From: Triatoma infestans | Lineage: Eukaryota; Arthropoda; Insecta; Hemiptera; Reduviidae | Direction of reading: 5' to 3' | Length of the DNA stretch: 64,000 nucleotides | Assembly (NCBI GenBank): GCA_011037195.1 | Contig: JAAEAF010006550.1 | Location: forward strand, 1-64,000 | In this document: positions 47,116 to 57,089 of the stretch, one piece after another | Layout: every line of letters begins with the position of its first letter | How positions within the stretch are numbered: position 1 is the stretch's first letter | Notes under the pieces: generated by a model | What the model was told of the DNA's origin: nothing | Seen by the model: the letters and a program-made list of their open reading frames with translations, nothing else | The model's database searches: none | Made by a program: the position numbers and the translations under genes

Positions 47116-47384
47116 AATGATGTAAATAATGAAGTAAGTATCGGACATTTATAATAAAGAAGATTTTATTTTGTGGTTAAAAAAATAAACCAGTTGGTGC
47201 AGGTTTAAGAAAAACGCTACTAATTAAATTTAATTAAGTGAACGGAAATCAGTATTAAATTATGAATGGAGAGTATGCAAGCATTACAACAGATGGAAGT
47301 GTGGAGTGAGAGAGAGTGAGCGGGAGAGAGTAAGATACTTTATATGAAAGTAGAAGAATGGAAGAAAACAACAAGAGATCTGCA

Positions 47385-47387
<3 letters not shown>

Positions 47388-47420
<33 letters not shown>
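47388..47420. repeat. (GT)n microsatellite
   Basis: About 16 GT units followed by ACATGTATGTGTGT. Confidence 0.95.
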
Positions 47421-47422
<2 letters not shown>

Positions 47423-47634
47423 ATGTATGTGTGTATCACATTACAAGAAGTTCATCTCTATGTTATCTCTCCATTCAGCCGCACTTCGTCCACTACCTCA
47501 CCCGGGACACACTGTACAGTTTGTATGTAAGTTACCCTTGTCTTCTGGTGTCTGTCTGTAAAACTGAGAACACGGGTATTCAATTAAAGATCGAGCCACA
47601 AAACGAGTAACGAACTAAAGACTTGTTGATTGTT

Positions 47635-47661
47635 TATATATATATATATATATATATATAT
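47635..47661. repeat. (TA)n microsatellite
   Basis: About 13 TA units. Confidence 0.95.
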
Positions 47662-47874
47662 CTGTGTGTACCGGTATCAACATTTTGCCGCTCTCCGGTA
47701 ACACTAAAACATCGGTAACTACTTTATTTCAAAATTACTTTTGCTGTTCTGATTTTTTTTTATTTATTTATTATTATTTATAATAGATTTAAGATTTTGG
47801 TCCTAATTAAAGTGTATCATGTATGTATTTTTTATGATCAATTCAATGTTGAATTTACATTTAATGTAAGGGAA

Positions 47875-48210
47875 GAGTCAAACCTAGGTCTAGGCTTAAA
47901 ACCGATATGTAAACGTAAACTTGAACCTAACGTTCAACCTCAAATCTAACCTCAACCTCAAGCCTAACCTTAAATTCAAACCTTATTTCATCCTCAAAAA
48001 CCTAACCTCGACCTCAAACCTAATCTCAACCTCAAACCTAACCTTACTAACCTTAATTTAACTCAAAGTTCTAACGTAAATTTAAATCTAACCCTAACTC
48101 AAACCAGATCCTATTCAATCTTAAACCTAGCCCTCAAACCTAACTTAAATCTAAAACTTATCCTAACCTCAAATCTAACCTTAACCATAAACCTGATCTA
48201 AACCTGTTTT
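47875..48210. repeat. Degenerate CCTAACCT-rich array
   Basis: About 330 bases built from imperfect 6- and 12-base units such as AACCTCAAACCT and CCTAACCT. On the other strand this is TTAGGTTTGAGG-like text. It resembles decayed telomere-type repeats (arthropod TTAGG), though the dominant unit is not exactly telomeric. Confidence 0.7.
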
Positions 48211-48214
48211 AATG

Positions 48215-49600
48215 CTGTCATACTTTCTGCTATTTAACACAAAAAAACAACAAAAAAAAATCGAATTTTTAAAAATTTCCAGTGCAATTTCTCAATTCTG
48301 GTGAAGTTTGTACTAAGGCCCCCTCCTCCATTATTGAAGAAGCGCAAAAATCAAGATGTTTCGATTATTTTTTGTTGTCAAAAATTAATTCACAATGAAT
48401 TAATTATGTTCAGTGTATTATGCAAAACATTACAATTATATCATCACAATATTCATCCAAATATAAATAAATATAATTTGTATTTAATTCCTTTTGTTAT
48501 CGGGGCCTCTTCTTATTTCTCTCTGGAAGCAAGCAACATTTGGCTTCACCTTCTTTTCAGTCTCTTGAATTCTTTGCCATGCAAACACTTCCTGGATGAT
48601 CCAACAACAGGAAGTCATGGGGCTAATTATAGCGATCCTGTTGGAACTAAAATCAAACCTTCCAAACGATCATAACCGGATTTCATTTTTTAGAAACTAT
48701 TACCAACATAAAAAAAAAGGTCTCAAACATCAGATACTATTTTCGGATAACTTTCTAAACTAATGATGGGGCTGTTCGCAAAATAAAATCTAGAGGGAAT
48801 TGTTTAATCTGTAACAAATTATGTTACTTATTTCTCAAATGTAAGATAATAAAGAAAATAAAGATACGGAGAAAAAAATCGTCGTCTTGGTCAGGTAAAT
48901 TTATTGAAAACTTAATTGTATTAGAAATCGAAACTTCACATTGTTTAGTCGATCTAGATTTTTTTTTTGTTGTTAATGTAGATAATTTGAGGAAGAGCTC
49001 TTTATAAAGAAAAAGAAAATGTACAATAAACATTTATCTGAGGAAAATTGATTATTGAAGCACGTACAAGTATGATTGGGGCTGCAGCAAGCATTATTTT
49101 ACTGTAACAGAAAAATTGTAATTTTTTTATATATGTATTATTTATAACTTGGCCTGTTTATTAATGAATTATTATTTTCAATATTATATAGTTTTATGGT
49201 TTTATATGAAAGTTGAATATATTAGAATATTTAAACATAAAGAGGAAAAAAAAATGTTAATAAGCACAATCCAAAATTATTTTGAAACAAGAAAATCAAA
49301 TGCCAAATACAAAGAAGTTTATAAAGATTTATCTCCAAGACTTCCGACTAACGGGGTAACATGACAGTAAGATATTTGTATGTATGTCCACAAATATTTA
49401 AAATGATCGCCTCAAATTATTCAAAATGATTTGTCTGAATTTGCTTTGTATAATTTACTTCTTAAGAGATATTGCTACCAGACTATAAGATTGCATTTTA
49501 TTTCAAATAGTTAGTATACAGTTTAAAAAAAGTTTACATACATATATTTTTTCCTTCTATTCTTTTACAATATCACTTCTATAACAATTCTAAAAAATAA
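48215..49600. other. Intergenic stretch, one unassigned frame
   Basis: A 124-codon frame at 48301-48675 has no recognised domain. The second half is slightly GC-richer, and the opposite strand also has open text. I do not call a gene. The rest is AT-rich. Confidence 0.35.
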
Positions 49601-49775
49601 TCGAGTTCTCTATGTATTTGGGTGTTCCTGATAAATCAGGGTGCGTTTAGTGCTGTTCGTAGAACTTTGTTCTGAAATGTCTGTAATCGTTTCGTCAGTG
49701 TATTACTTGCTGTGATCCAGACTGGGCAGGCATATGTCAGGAGAGGTTAGATTATAATTTGGATAATTATTATAC
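49600..49775 (-). pseudogene. Jockey-like LINE fragment
   Basis: The minus strand encodes PLLTYACPVWITASNTLTK, then RLQTFQNKVLRTALNAP, a stop, and FIRNTQIHREL. This is the thumb region of Jockey-type reverse transcriptases (LTYA.PVW..A, LQ..QNKVLR...NAPW.VRN..IH.DL). Both ends are truncated. Confidence 0.8.
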
Positions 49776-49844
49776 GATTTTGTGCTGGTTGAAACCAAAC
49801 CAAAACCAGTATTTCCAGCGAGATCTCAGATTCATAAATTTGAC

Positions 49845-49890
49845 ACGAGCGCTACACTTCCTCTTATTATGGAAAGAGAAAGTAAAAATG
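49845..49890 (-). repeat. R-family start fragment, reverse
   Basis: ACACTTCCTCTTATTATGG and AAAGAGAAAGTAA match the family start in reverse. Confidence 0.5.
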
Positions 49891-49894
49891 TAAT

Positions 49895-51525
49895 AATAAG
49901 TAAAATAACTGGTTAAAAGTGACTCATGATGAAGGCAGGATAGTATTTTCTTTCACTCTGGAAATAAACACGGTGCTCTAAATAAAGATGACAGATTTAG
50001 CTATGATGAAGTGTATCATAACTTATATCTTCTCGTAGAAAACACTGATCATATATGTATATACTTTACACCTCTTTAGATCGTCCATCAACTAATATCA
50101 GTAAAAAAAAAAAACATTCTAATTATGCCATACCCCTATTAATTCGATTAATCGTGACAGCCATTCTATAGATAATGTGAGTGAATGTGTGTGTATGTGG
50201 AGCGTTCGTATAAATGTGTATGCGCGCGCATTGTGTGTATGTGTGTGTATATTTGTGTTTATATGCTGGTTTCTATTCAATTACTAAAGGGATTTTTTTA
50301 AAGTTTATAAGTCGGCTTTAGAGTGATGTTGTTTAAAAGATCCGCGTTCCTGTGGGTTTCATAAATTCAATAAGTAGGAAATATTCCCTTCCCTTCTATA
50401 TTCAACATACTGTACGCTACATCTAGTAGAAGTAGGACTAAAAACGGTGTTTAGCGAGCTAATAAATTAGCTGGTAATTTAGAACTGTTGTTATCTATGC
50501 TATTTAGAGAGCAATGTAAGAGTATTTCTTAAAGCGGTCGGTCAGTCAGAGAAGTATATATATATTTAGAAAAGTCTACCATTTCTTATACGATGGATGG
50601 TGAAAATTATTCGGGGCCAGTAAATAATTTGGAACGTTAAAATGTTTTGAGGTGCTTGTTGTTTTTATTCTTGGAGAAAAAAAAAAATAATGAAATGTCT
50701 GAAGAGGGGGGGGATAACTAGAAGAGAATTTTAGAAGAGCTCTTTATCTTCTTTTGCTCTCTTACCGACTCTTGGCTCTCTCACACACCCTGCTTGAGAT
50801 TCTTCATCTAAATTTATCACATCTATTAGGCGGATTGTACTAACGGGCAAGAATGACGGTTGTTATATTGAGGCTAGCTCATCCTTTGCTTACCAGCCAC
50901 ATTCAAACAGCAGCGGTAGAACTTGAAGAGGTGAAAGGATTATTACAAACGTTTGTGTGTGTGTGTTTGTTCACAGGCGAGGATTCTCCTTAGACCACTG
51001 GGCCACTCCCCGTCAAAACATGGAAAACGGATTAAGCTTTCTTTCCTCGGTTAGTAATGTTCAAAATATCGGTGATTTGTCTTCAACTAACCGTACAGAC
51101 AAAGTATTTGTGAAAGATTATTTCCAAGGCGGATTCTTTTGTACATAAAATAGTAAGAGTACAGGAGATTAAGTTTCTATTTTGTTAAAATAAAAAAAAA
51201 GTGATTAAAAAACAAATTTTCGTTTTACATGATAAATTACTTCAATTAATCAGTTATTACACTTTGTTTTACAAGCTTTACATTTATAAATCACTTTATT
51301 TGAAGAAGCATTTTGAACGGTAAAATTTTGAACCAAAAAAAAGAACCATTAGAAATTAACTTTAAAAAATTATAACTAAATGTATAAACAACATATTGTT
51401 TTCTAATATTATTGATTAATAGTGAAACTGTCATCGCTGGGATGTTGTTCATATTTCATTATAGATATTTTTTCTTAAGATATTCTGAAATTTTCATACA
51501 ACACTAGCACTATTATCATTTACCT
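49895..51525. other. Intergenic stretch, no gene seen
   Basis: A GT-rich tract lies at 50178-50265 and a G-run at about 50705. The short frame at 50957-51148 is unassigned. Confidence 0.4.
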
Positions 51526-51529
51526 AATT

Positions 51530-51850
51530 TTATCAGGGACCTACTGAGCCATAGCCGAAGGAATATAAAGCTAATAGCGGGCTATTGATCCTGTACGCTG
51601 AAAAGGCACATGCACCAACTACAGCTACTTGCAGATAACGCAGAATGCCGACACATCTTTTGTGAATGTGCCGGTCTGAAGTGGACAAGGTTTCTTCAGC
51701 TGGGGACTTTGCAATCCCGAAGCTTCGAGCTTATTGACGGAGCCACTTTCAGCTTTGCTAGGCTAATCTCGTCGATACTGCTTTGTTTTTTTTTATGGAA
51801 AGTTAGACAAACTTTAATTATAAAGAACAAATATTTAGTCGCTTTTATAA
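51530..51850 (+). pseudogene. RNase H-type LINE C-terminal fragment
   Basis: Encodes LLSHSRRNIKLIAGY and, after a frame change, a Cys/His region AECRHIFCECAGLKWTR, as in the C-terminal zinc-knuckle of I-group LINEs (C..C, HIL.EC). Short and broken. Confidence 0.6.
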
Positions 51851-51879
51851 TAGAATAAATTCCAAGTAATTTCCTGTTT

Positions 51880-52425
51880 AAACGATTATGTGGAATAAAA
51901 AATAACTAAGATTGTTGATGTTATTTATTTAATTGAAGATTCAGGGTCGATTTTAACATTTAAACTGTTTACAAATATGAAAATTGAAAGTGACTGTTTG
52001 TCATTTTCTTTTTCTCTCTATAGAAATTAAAATTTCTTTGGCTATTCTCATATCTAAACTACTTTGTGAGAACTTATAAAATTATGCAGTTAGAGATAAT
52101 TAGATAATTATATGAAAATAAATGTCAGTTCATATCCTGCCACATCTAGCATCTAACTAGAATACGTATTTCTAATAATTGTATTGAAATTCTTAACAAC
52201 TTATATATACACATATTTTTTTTCTATTAACAATTTTCTATATGGCAACAATATAATTTCTATGACATTTAGACAACTTCACATTTATGTCAGAAGGATC
52301 ATTATAATGTTATTTATTTCATAGCATTTTTACTTTTTTTAAAGGTGATCTTTGAAGAGTAATAAATTTGATGCCTCAAATAAATTAACACTTCAAATAA
52401 TAATGATAGGTTTAGAACTGTATGT
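51880..52425. other. AT-rich stretch, no gene seen
   Basis: Nothing recognisable. Confidence 0.5.
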
Positions 52426-52429
52426 GAGC

Positions 52430-53660
52430 ACTGCACGATGAAAAAAAGTCGTCTGAGCCATTTTCGAGAAATCTCCAGAAAGAAACTAAACTAACAAAAC
52501 CTATTGTCTAGAGTCGCACTTCCAGGTTAACTAATTTTCTTGAAATCTGGAATTCTAGCAATGTATTCCAATGTACCTTAGTATTATACAGTTGGTACAA
52601 CTATTGTAATATGCAAATCTTGGAGAGAAATGACGAAAGAATACAAATTATGATTTTGTAATTATAAGTGAAATATATTAGTAGAAATATATTTAATATT
52701 GATTTATTATTACTTAGTACAATTTCAAGATTGGCTTTTTACGAAGGTTGGGTGAAACAATGAGGGACAGTTGGAAAAGTAGAATACCTTTAGTACAATA
52801 AAAGGGAATTTCCCTTCCTTTCTCTCTTGAATAGAGGGAGGGATTATATATATGTAGTGCCTCAAATAGAGAGGATCAAATTTTTATGGTTCAGAAAAAA
52901 AGTGTTCATAGTCAAGTGATGTAAGTGCTAAGGCCCAACCTTCAAATCGGAAATTCCATTAATTTGTAAGTTTTAATTTCTCCAAAATGTATCTAATGTA
53001 ATTTTTAGACAAATGAAATATGTCTATATTTTATCTACTTATTTATTTAAATAATATATATTTCTATTTAAGTTATTCATCTCTGTATTTATTATCCCTC
53101 CTCAGTTCAGATAACACAGATCTCGCGAGATCCGTTTAGAGAAGATTAAAATTATAAATATTTAATTATTTTCTATTTTGATTTTCTTTTTTTTATTAAC
53201 CCCTCCAATATATAACATTTCACTATATAATATATTGGTACTTTAGAGAAAAATCTAACGGCAATTATACAATACGTAAATATATAAGAAGTGTAAAAAA
53301 AAAAAAAATCGTTAGAGAAATTTTTGAGGAAATCGCGAAAAACTGACAAACCTATTCAGTAAAGTCGCGCTTTCGGTTGCTAGATGGATTTTTAATCCTT
53401 GTTGTCATTCAAGGGAATGGTGAATATCATATTTCAACTTCCAGCGATTTTTTTTTTTTGATGTATCTTGTTCACACGTATACACACATACGCCCATAAA
53501 GACCTTCGCTAAAAACATTTTTTAGAAAGTATCAAGCTTTTTTTAGAAGGTTCTTTAGAAGGTCTCAAAACTTGTATTTTCAGTGAAGACTTAATTTCGA
53601 AAATGACAATCGCAATACTTTCTTTTACCAGCTAGGAGTAAGAGAAAGTAACAATGGTTA
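52430..53660 (-). repeat. R-family repeat, reverse pieces with intact end
   Basis: 52440-52560 and 53300-53655 read in reverse through the family. The outer end TAGGAGTAAGAGAAAGTA lies at 53634-53651, and a CA-type tract (CACACGTATACACACATAC) sits at 53473, the usual internal place. The middle (52570-53265) is AT-rich with no clear family text. Confidence 0.65.
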
Positions 53661-53687
53661 ATTACCTATCTAGAAAATTTTTTTTTT

Positions 53688-53825
53688 TTAAGCCATGAAT
53701 ACAAATAGCTATTCAGCCACTTTGCGTCGCGCGGCCCATTATAAAACAACTTAGCCTGCGCTGGCGTTTGATGTTGTTCGCTTAATTGGTTATACAGGGA
53801 GCAAGTGAGAACAATCTCGGACACG
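53688..53825 (+). repeat. Unnamed repeat family X, forward copy
   Basis: Partner of 43756-43885. GCTATTCAGCCACTTTGCG, GCGGCCCATTATAAAAC, GTTGTTCGCTTAATTGG and GTGAGAACAATCTCGGAC all have inverted counterparts there. Relatively GC-rich. Confidence 0.7.
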
Positions 53826-54019
53826 AACAATTTCACCCTTCATGTCTATAAATAATCACTATCAGTATTCAATAGATCCTTTACACTGCAAAGTAGAAGA
53901 AGGAGAGAGTAAGTAAGTTCAATAGAGTACACCCCTAAACCAGCAAATCTATCCTAAAAATCTTACGCTATTCGCTGTTTATTTACTGTAATGTTATTGC
54001 AGGGTTATTTCTATACAAT

Positions 54020-54225
54020 TATACAGGGTGTCCCAAGATATATGGATAACGACTTTTTATCGGAAACTAAGATAGCTAGAAAAAAACTAAAAAATACGTG
54101 TCCCCGTAGTTTTTTTTATTAGAAAACCAAATTTAATTTGCAAATTTGTTTTGGTGCTTCCAGAAGCGAGATACAGGCACCAACTTCATTTTTTCAAATG
54201 GGGAGGTGTGGTTTTTATTTAAAAA
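54020..54225. repeat. Possible transposon end with ACAGGGTGTCCC
   Basis: TATACAGGGTGTCCCAAGAT at 54021-54040 is a text often seen at the ends of insect repeats. Its element is not identified. LINE A begins just after it. Confidence 0.3.
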
Positions 54226-55310
54226 ATAGATTCAAGACTTGATAAGAAGACAATGCAAGAATTGGAAAATGCTTTCAAGAAATGCAAAGACTCTGCTCCA
54301 GGGTTGGATGGGATCCCGTATGCTATGATAAAAAATATGAACCCATCTGGGAAAGAAGGACTTCTCCCGTTGTATAATAGCATATGGGAGACCGGCCAAT
54401 ACCCTGATGGTTGGCGGGAAGCAATGGTTGTACCGATCCCCAAAGAAAGAAAAGACCCTAATGATCCCTCTAGTTACAGACCTATTTCGTTGACCACCTG
54501 CTTGAGTAAGGTCCTCGAATCTATAATTAATTATAGATTAGTGTATGTGTTAGAAACGAGAGGACTTTACAGCCAGCATCAAGCGGGATTTCGCAGGTAT
54601 CGTTCCACGTTGGATCAAATGAGCCACCTTGAGATATACGTGCAAAACGCATTTATGCGTAGGGAGCACGTGCTGGCCGTGTTCTTTGATCTTGAGAAGG
54701 CTTATGATACGACGCGGAGATATGCGATTCTGCGGAAGTGTCACGAATGGGGATTGAGAGGGAAACTGCCGAGGTTCCTCCGTGGCTTTTTAGAGTCGCG
54801 AAGGTTCCGAGTGCGATTAGGGTCGGTCCTTTCGGACTCACATTCTCTTGAAAATGAAATACCACAGGGGTCAGTACTAAGCGTTACATTATTTACGATG
54901 GCGGTCAACTGTCTAGCCGAAGTTGTAGGAGACCCTCTACAAGGCTTTATATGTTGATGACCTCGCACTTTATTTATCAGGGAGTGACCTCGGCGAGGTG
55001 AAAGAAACCCTACAGCAGGCAATAGATAGAGTGGCTGATGAGGCTTCTAGGAACGGATTAAATTCTCTAAAACTAAGACGGTGTGCCTACACTTTTGCCG
55101 TGTAAGACATGAGCATAATTCTCCTATTTTGTCTTTGGATGGCACACCAATCCAATATAAAGAAAGCATCCGATTCCTTGGTCTCATATTCGATACTAAG
55201 TTAACCTGGCAGGATCATATAGACCATACCTATAAGAAAACAAGGAGAACCCTCGTTATTTTGAAATTTCTTGGCAGTTACAAATGGGATGCGAGAGGAA
55301 TATTTTAAAG
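54226..55310 (+). pseudogene. LINE A reverse transcriptase
   Basis: The readable protein begins IDSRLDKKTMQELENAF. RT blocks in order: SAPGLDGIPYAMIKN, WREAMVVPIPKERKDP with SYRPISLTTCLSKVLE, HQAGFRRYRSTLDQM, AVFFDLEKAYDTT (first catalytic Asp), IPQGSVLS, then after a frameshift LYVDDLALYLSG (54947-54979; the catalytic YVDD). RFLGLIFDTKLTW ends the domain at about 55200. The frame change before YVDD (about 54900-54946) and another near 55290 inactivate it. It copies element RNA at a nicked target site. Confidence 0.9.
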
Positions 55311-56524
55311 CACATCTTCATTTCACTAACCCGTTCCAAATTAGAATATGGAGCACCAATATATAGTTCAGCGCGCAAGTCACGCCTGAAATTATTAGAT
55401 AGAATTTATAATGAAGGAATTAGATTGTTCACAGGCGCCTTCCGAACTAGTCCACTACAAAGCCTCTATGTAGAGTCGGGGATGTTACCTCCTCAGCTTA
55501 GAAGAGAACTGCTCACCCTGACCTACATCGCCGGAATATGGGGAAAACGGTTTCATCCGTTATTTCATACCATATTCGAGAGCCCACATAATGAAGAGTA
55601 CCGTCAACAACTTTCACGGACATCTCTAGAGCTATTAGATGCAGAAAGAATAGAATTTGGCCCAGTTGAGGGGTGGGGCTTTGCGTCCTCACCTCCCTGG
55701 TTATTACTTTCCGCAAGCGTCCGTATGGACCTGGTAATATATAAAAAAGAAGAGACACCATCCGTCGTCTATAGACAAAAATTGCTAGAACTTTTCAACT
55801 TTTATAAAGATTTCCGGCCTGTCTTTACAGACGGGTCGAAGATAGGCGACGGCGTGGGTAGCGCTGTGTACACGGAAGGAGTTACCCTCAGTAGGACACT
55901 TCCTCAGTATAGTTGGATCCATTAAGCGTATTAATGGCTCTCGGGTAAAATTCTCGATAGATCAATGATCATACAAAATTTACAACTCAGTGCTTCAGTT
56001 GTCAGCATGCGGTCTAAGGGTGAAGTTCGCCTGGGTGCCGGGCCACATTGGTGTGTCCGGTAACGAAAAGGCGGATATGGCGGCCAAACAAGCTGCCTCT
56101 ACAGATACTGAAGATGACACCCGTGTGCGTCCCACTGACTTACAAATTCACATGAAACATCTTATAAATAAGAAATGGCAAATTCAGTGGGAAGAACAAA
56201 TGAAAAATTAAAAGATATTAAGCTATGTGTACGAAGTGCTACAGTCGAGTATTACCCGCGGCATGAATCAGTTATTCTGAAAAAGGCTAAGAATTGGTCA
56301 CACACGTATGACCCATGGGCACCTCCTTATTGGTGAAAGAAGACCGAGGTGCCCTCGATGTCGAGAATGGCTGACGGTATCCCACGTGATGGAAGGATGT
56401 CAGGCTCTGCGTACACTGAGAGAAAGAGCATGCCTGCCACATGACAAGCGCGCTGTCTAAAAGAGGGTTCTCCTTTCATAAGGGGGCTATTTGCTTATTT
56501 AAGAGATATAAACGTATACAATGA
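55284..56524 (+). pseudogene. LINE A RNase H and C-terminal zinc-knuckle region
   Basis: The linker open frame 55284-55925 has SRSKLEYGAPIYSSAR-like text and ends in VFTDGSKIGDGVGSAVY, the start of RNase H with its first catalytic Asp. A gap or frameshift follows. Then 55990-56211 gives VKFAWVPGHIGVSGNEKADM, the RNase H end. From about 56290 RIGHTRMTHGHLL, CPRCREWLTVSH and VMEGCQALR form the usual Cys/His region, and FKRYKRIQ precedes a stop at about 56522. RNase H removes element RNA after reverse transcription. Confidence 0.9.
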
Positions 56525-56556
56525 AATCTAGGTTAGTAGTTAGGTTAGGTGAATCT

Positions 56557-56582
56557 GGTGAAGGAATATCGTGTACTTCACC
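56557..56582 (+). other. LINE A 3' UTR hairpin H1
   Basis: GGTGAAG (56557-56563) pairs with CTTCACC (56576-56582); loop GAATATCGTGTA, 12 nt. Confidence 0.75.
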
Positions 56583-56610
56583 CAATAAGGTTAGTTCAAT
56601 TATTATAAAA

Positions 56611-56636
56611 GGGAAAGGAATATCGAGTACTTTCCC
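56611..56636 (+). other. LINE A 3' UTR hairpin H2
   Basis: GGGAAAG (56611-56617) pairs with CTTTCCC (56630-56636); loop GAATATCGAGTA, 12 nt, one base different from H1. The stem differs from H1 at two pairs, both compensated. Confidence 0.75.
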
Positions 56637-56673
56637 CTTGTGTGAATACGTGGTATGAATGAATCGTTAGTAA

Positions 56674-56806
56674 GAATGTATTTATTTGCGAGAGTGTATT
56701 TATTAGCTTGAATGTGTTTTATTGGTCTGAATGTATTTATAGGCGAGAATGTATTTATTAGCGTGAATGTTTTTTATTGGTTTGAATGTATTTATTGGCG
56801 AGAATG
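56674..56806 (+). repeat. Minisatellite, 18-19 bp units in a 55-bp higher-order pattern
   Basis: Seven units of GAATGTATTTATTGGCGA type. Units follow the order A-B-C-A-B-C-A, where A ends GCGA, B ends TTAGC.T and C is 19 bases with TTTTATTGGT. It lies inside the LINE A 3' UTR between H2 and H3. Confidence 0.85.
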
Positions 56807-56843
56807 ATAGCATGATTGCTTAGCGTAGGTTTTTATTTATCAA

Positions 56844-56880
56844 GGGGTTGAAAGAAAGTTTATAAAAGTATTTCAACCCC
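56844..56880 (+). other. LINE A 3' UTR hairpin H3
   Basis: GGGGTTGAAA pairs perfectly with TTTCAACCCC (10 bp); loop 17 nt. Confidence 0.8.
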
Positions 56881-56922
56881 ATTAGCTATAAGTCAAATTT
56901 AGCCTAGACTCTAGACCATTTA

Positions 56923-56960
56923 GGATGTGCAGGAACATTAGTTAAAAGTGCTGCACATCC
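56923..56960 (+). other. LINE A 3' UTR hairpin H4
   Basis: GGATGTGCAG pairs perfectly with CTGCACATCC (10 bp); loop 18 nt. Confidence 0.8.
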
Positions 56961-57089
56961 ACTATTGTTACAGTAAATAGCCTCCTTCGCAATATTAGTA
57001 ATATTTTATACCTAAGTTAATAATATTATTTAACTTGTAATAATACTCTTAATAAACTCTAGTGCAAATAGAAAGTATTTATATTAACC

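Larger units (their letters stand above)
54226..57070 (+). mobile_element. LINE A: RT plus RNase H non-LTR retrotransposon
   Basis: 5'-truncated element: reverse transcriptase (54226-55310), linker (55284-55800), RNase H (about 55805-56110), Cys/His C-terminal region (56280-56420), stop at about 56522-56524, then a 3' UTR of about 540 bases with hairpins and a minisatellite. No ORF1 or endonuclease is present. Domain order places it in the I/LOA-like group. Several frameshifts make it inactive, but motifs are well kept, so it is younger than the other RNase H-type pieces here. Confidence 0.85.

Noticed and set aside
48301..48675. 124-codon open frame
   Set aside because: No recognisable domain, AT-driven composition at the start, and the other strand is equally open in part. 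Not called as a gene.
56674..56806. CRISPR-like array
   Set aside because: Units are contiguous, without unique spacers, and lie in a retrotransposon tail. It is a minisatellite.
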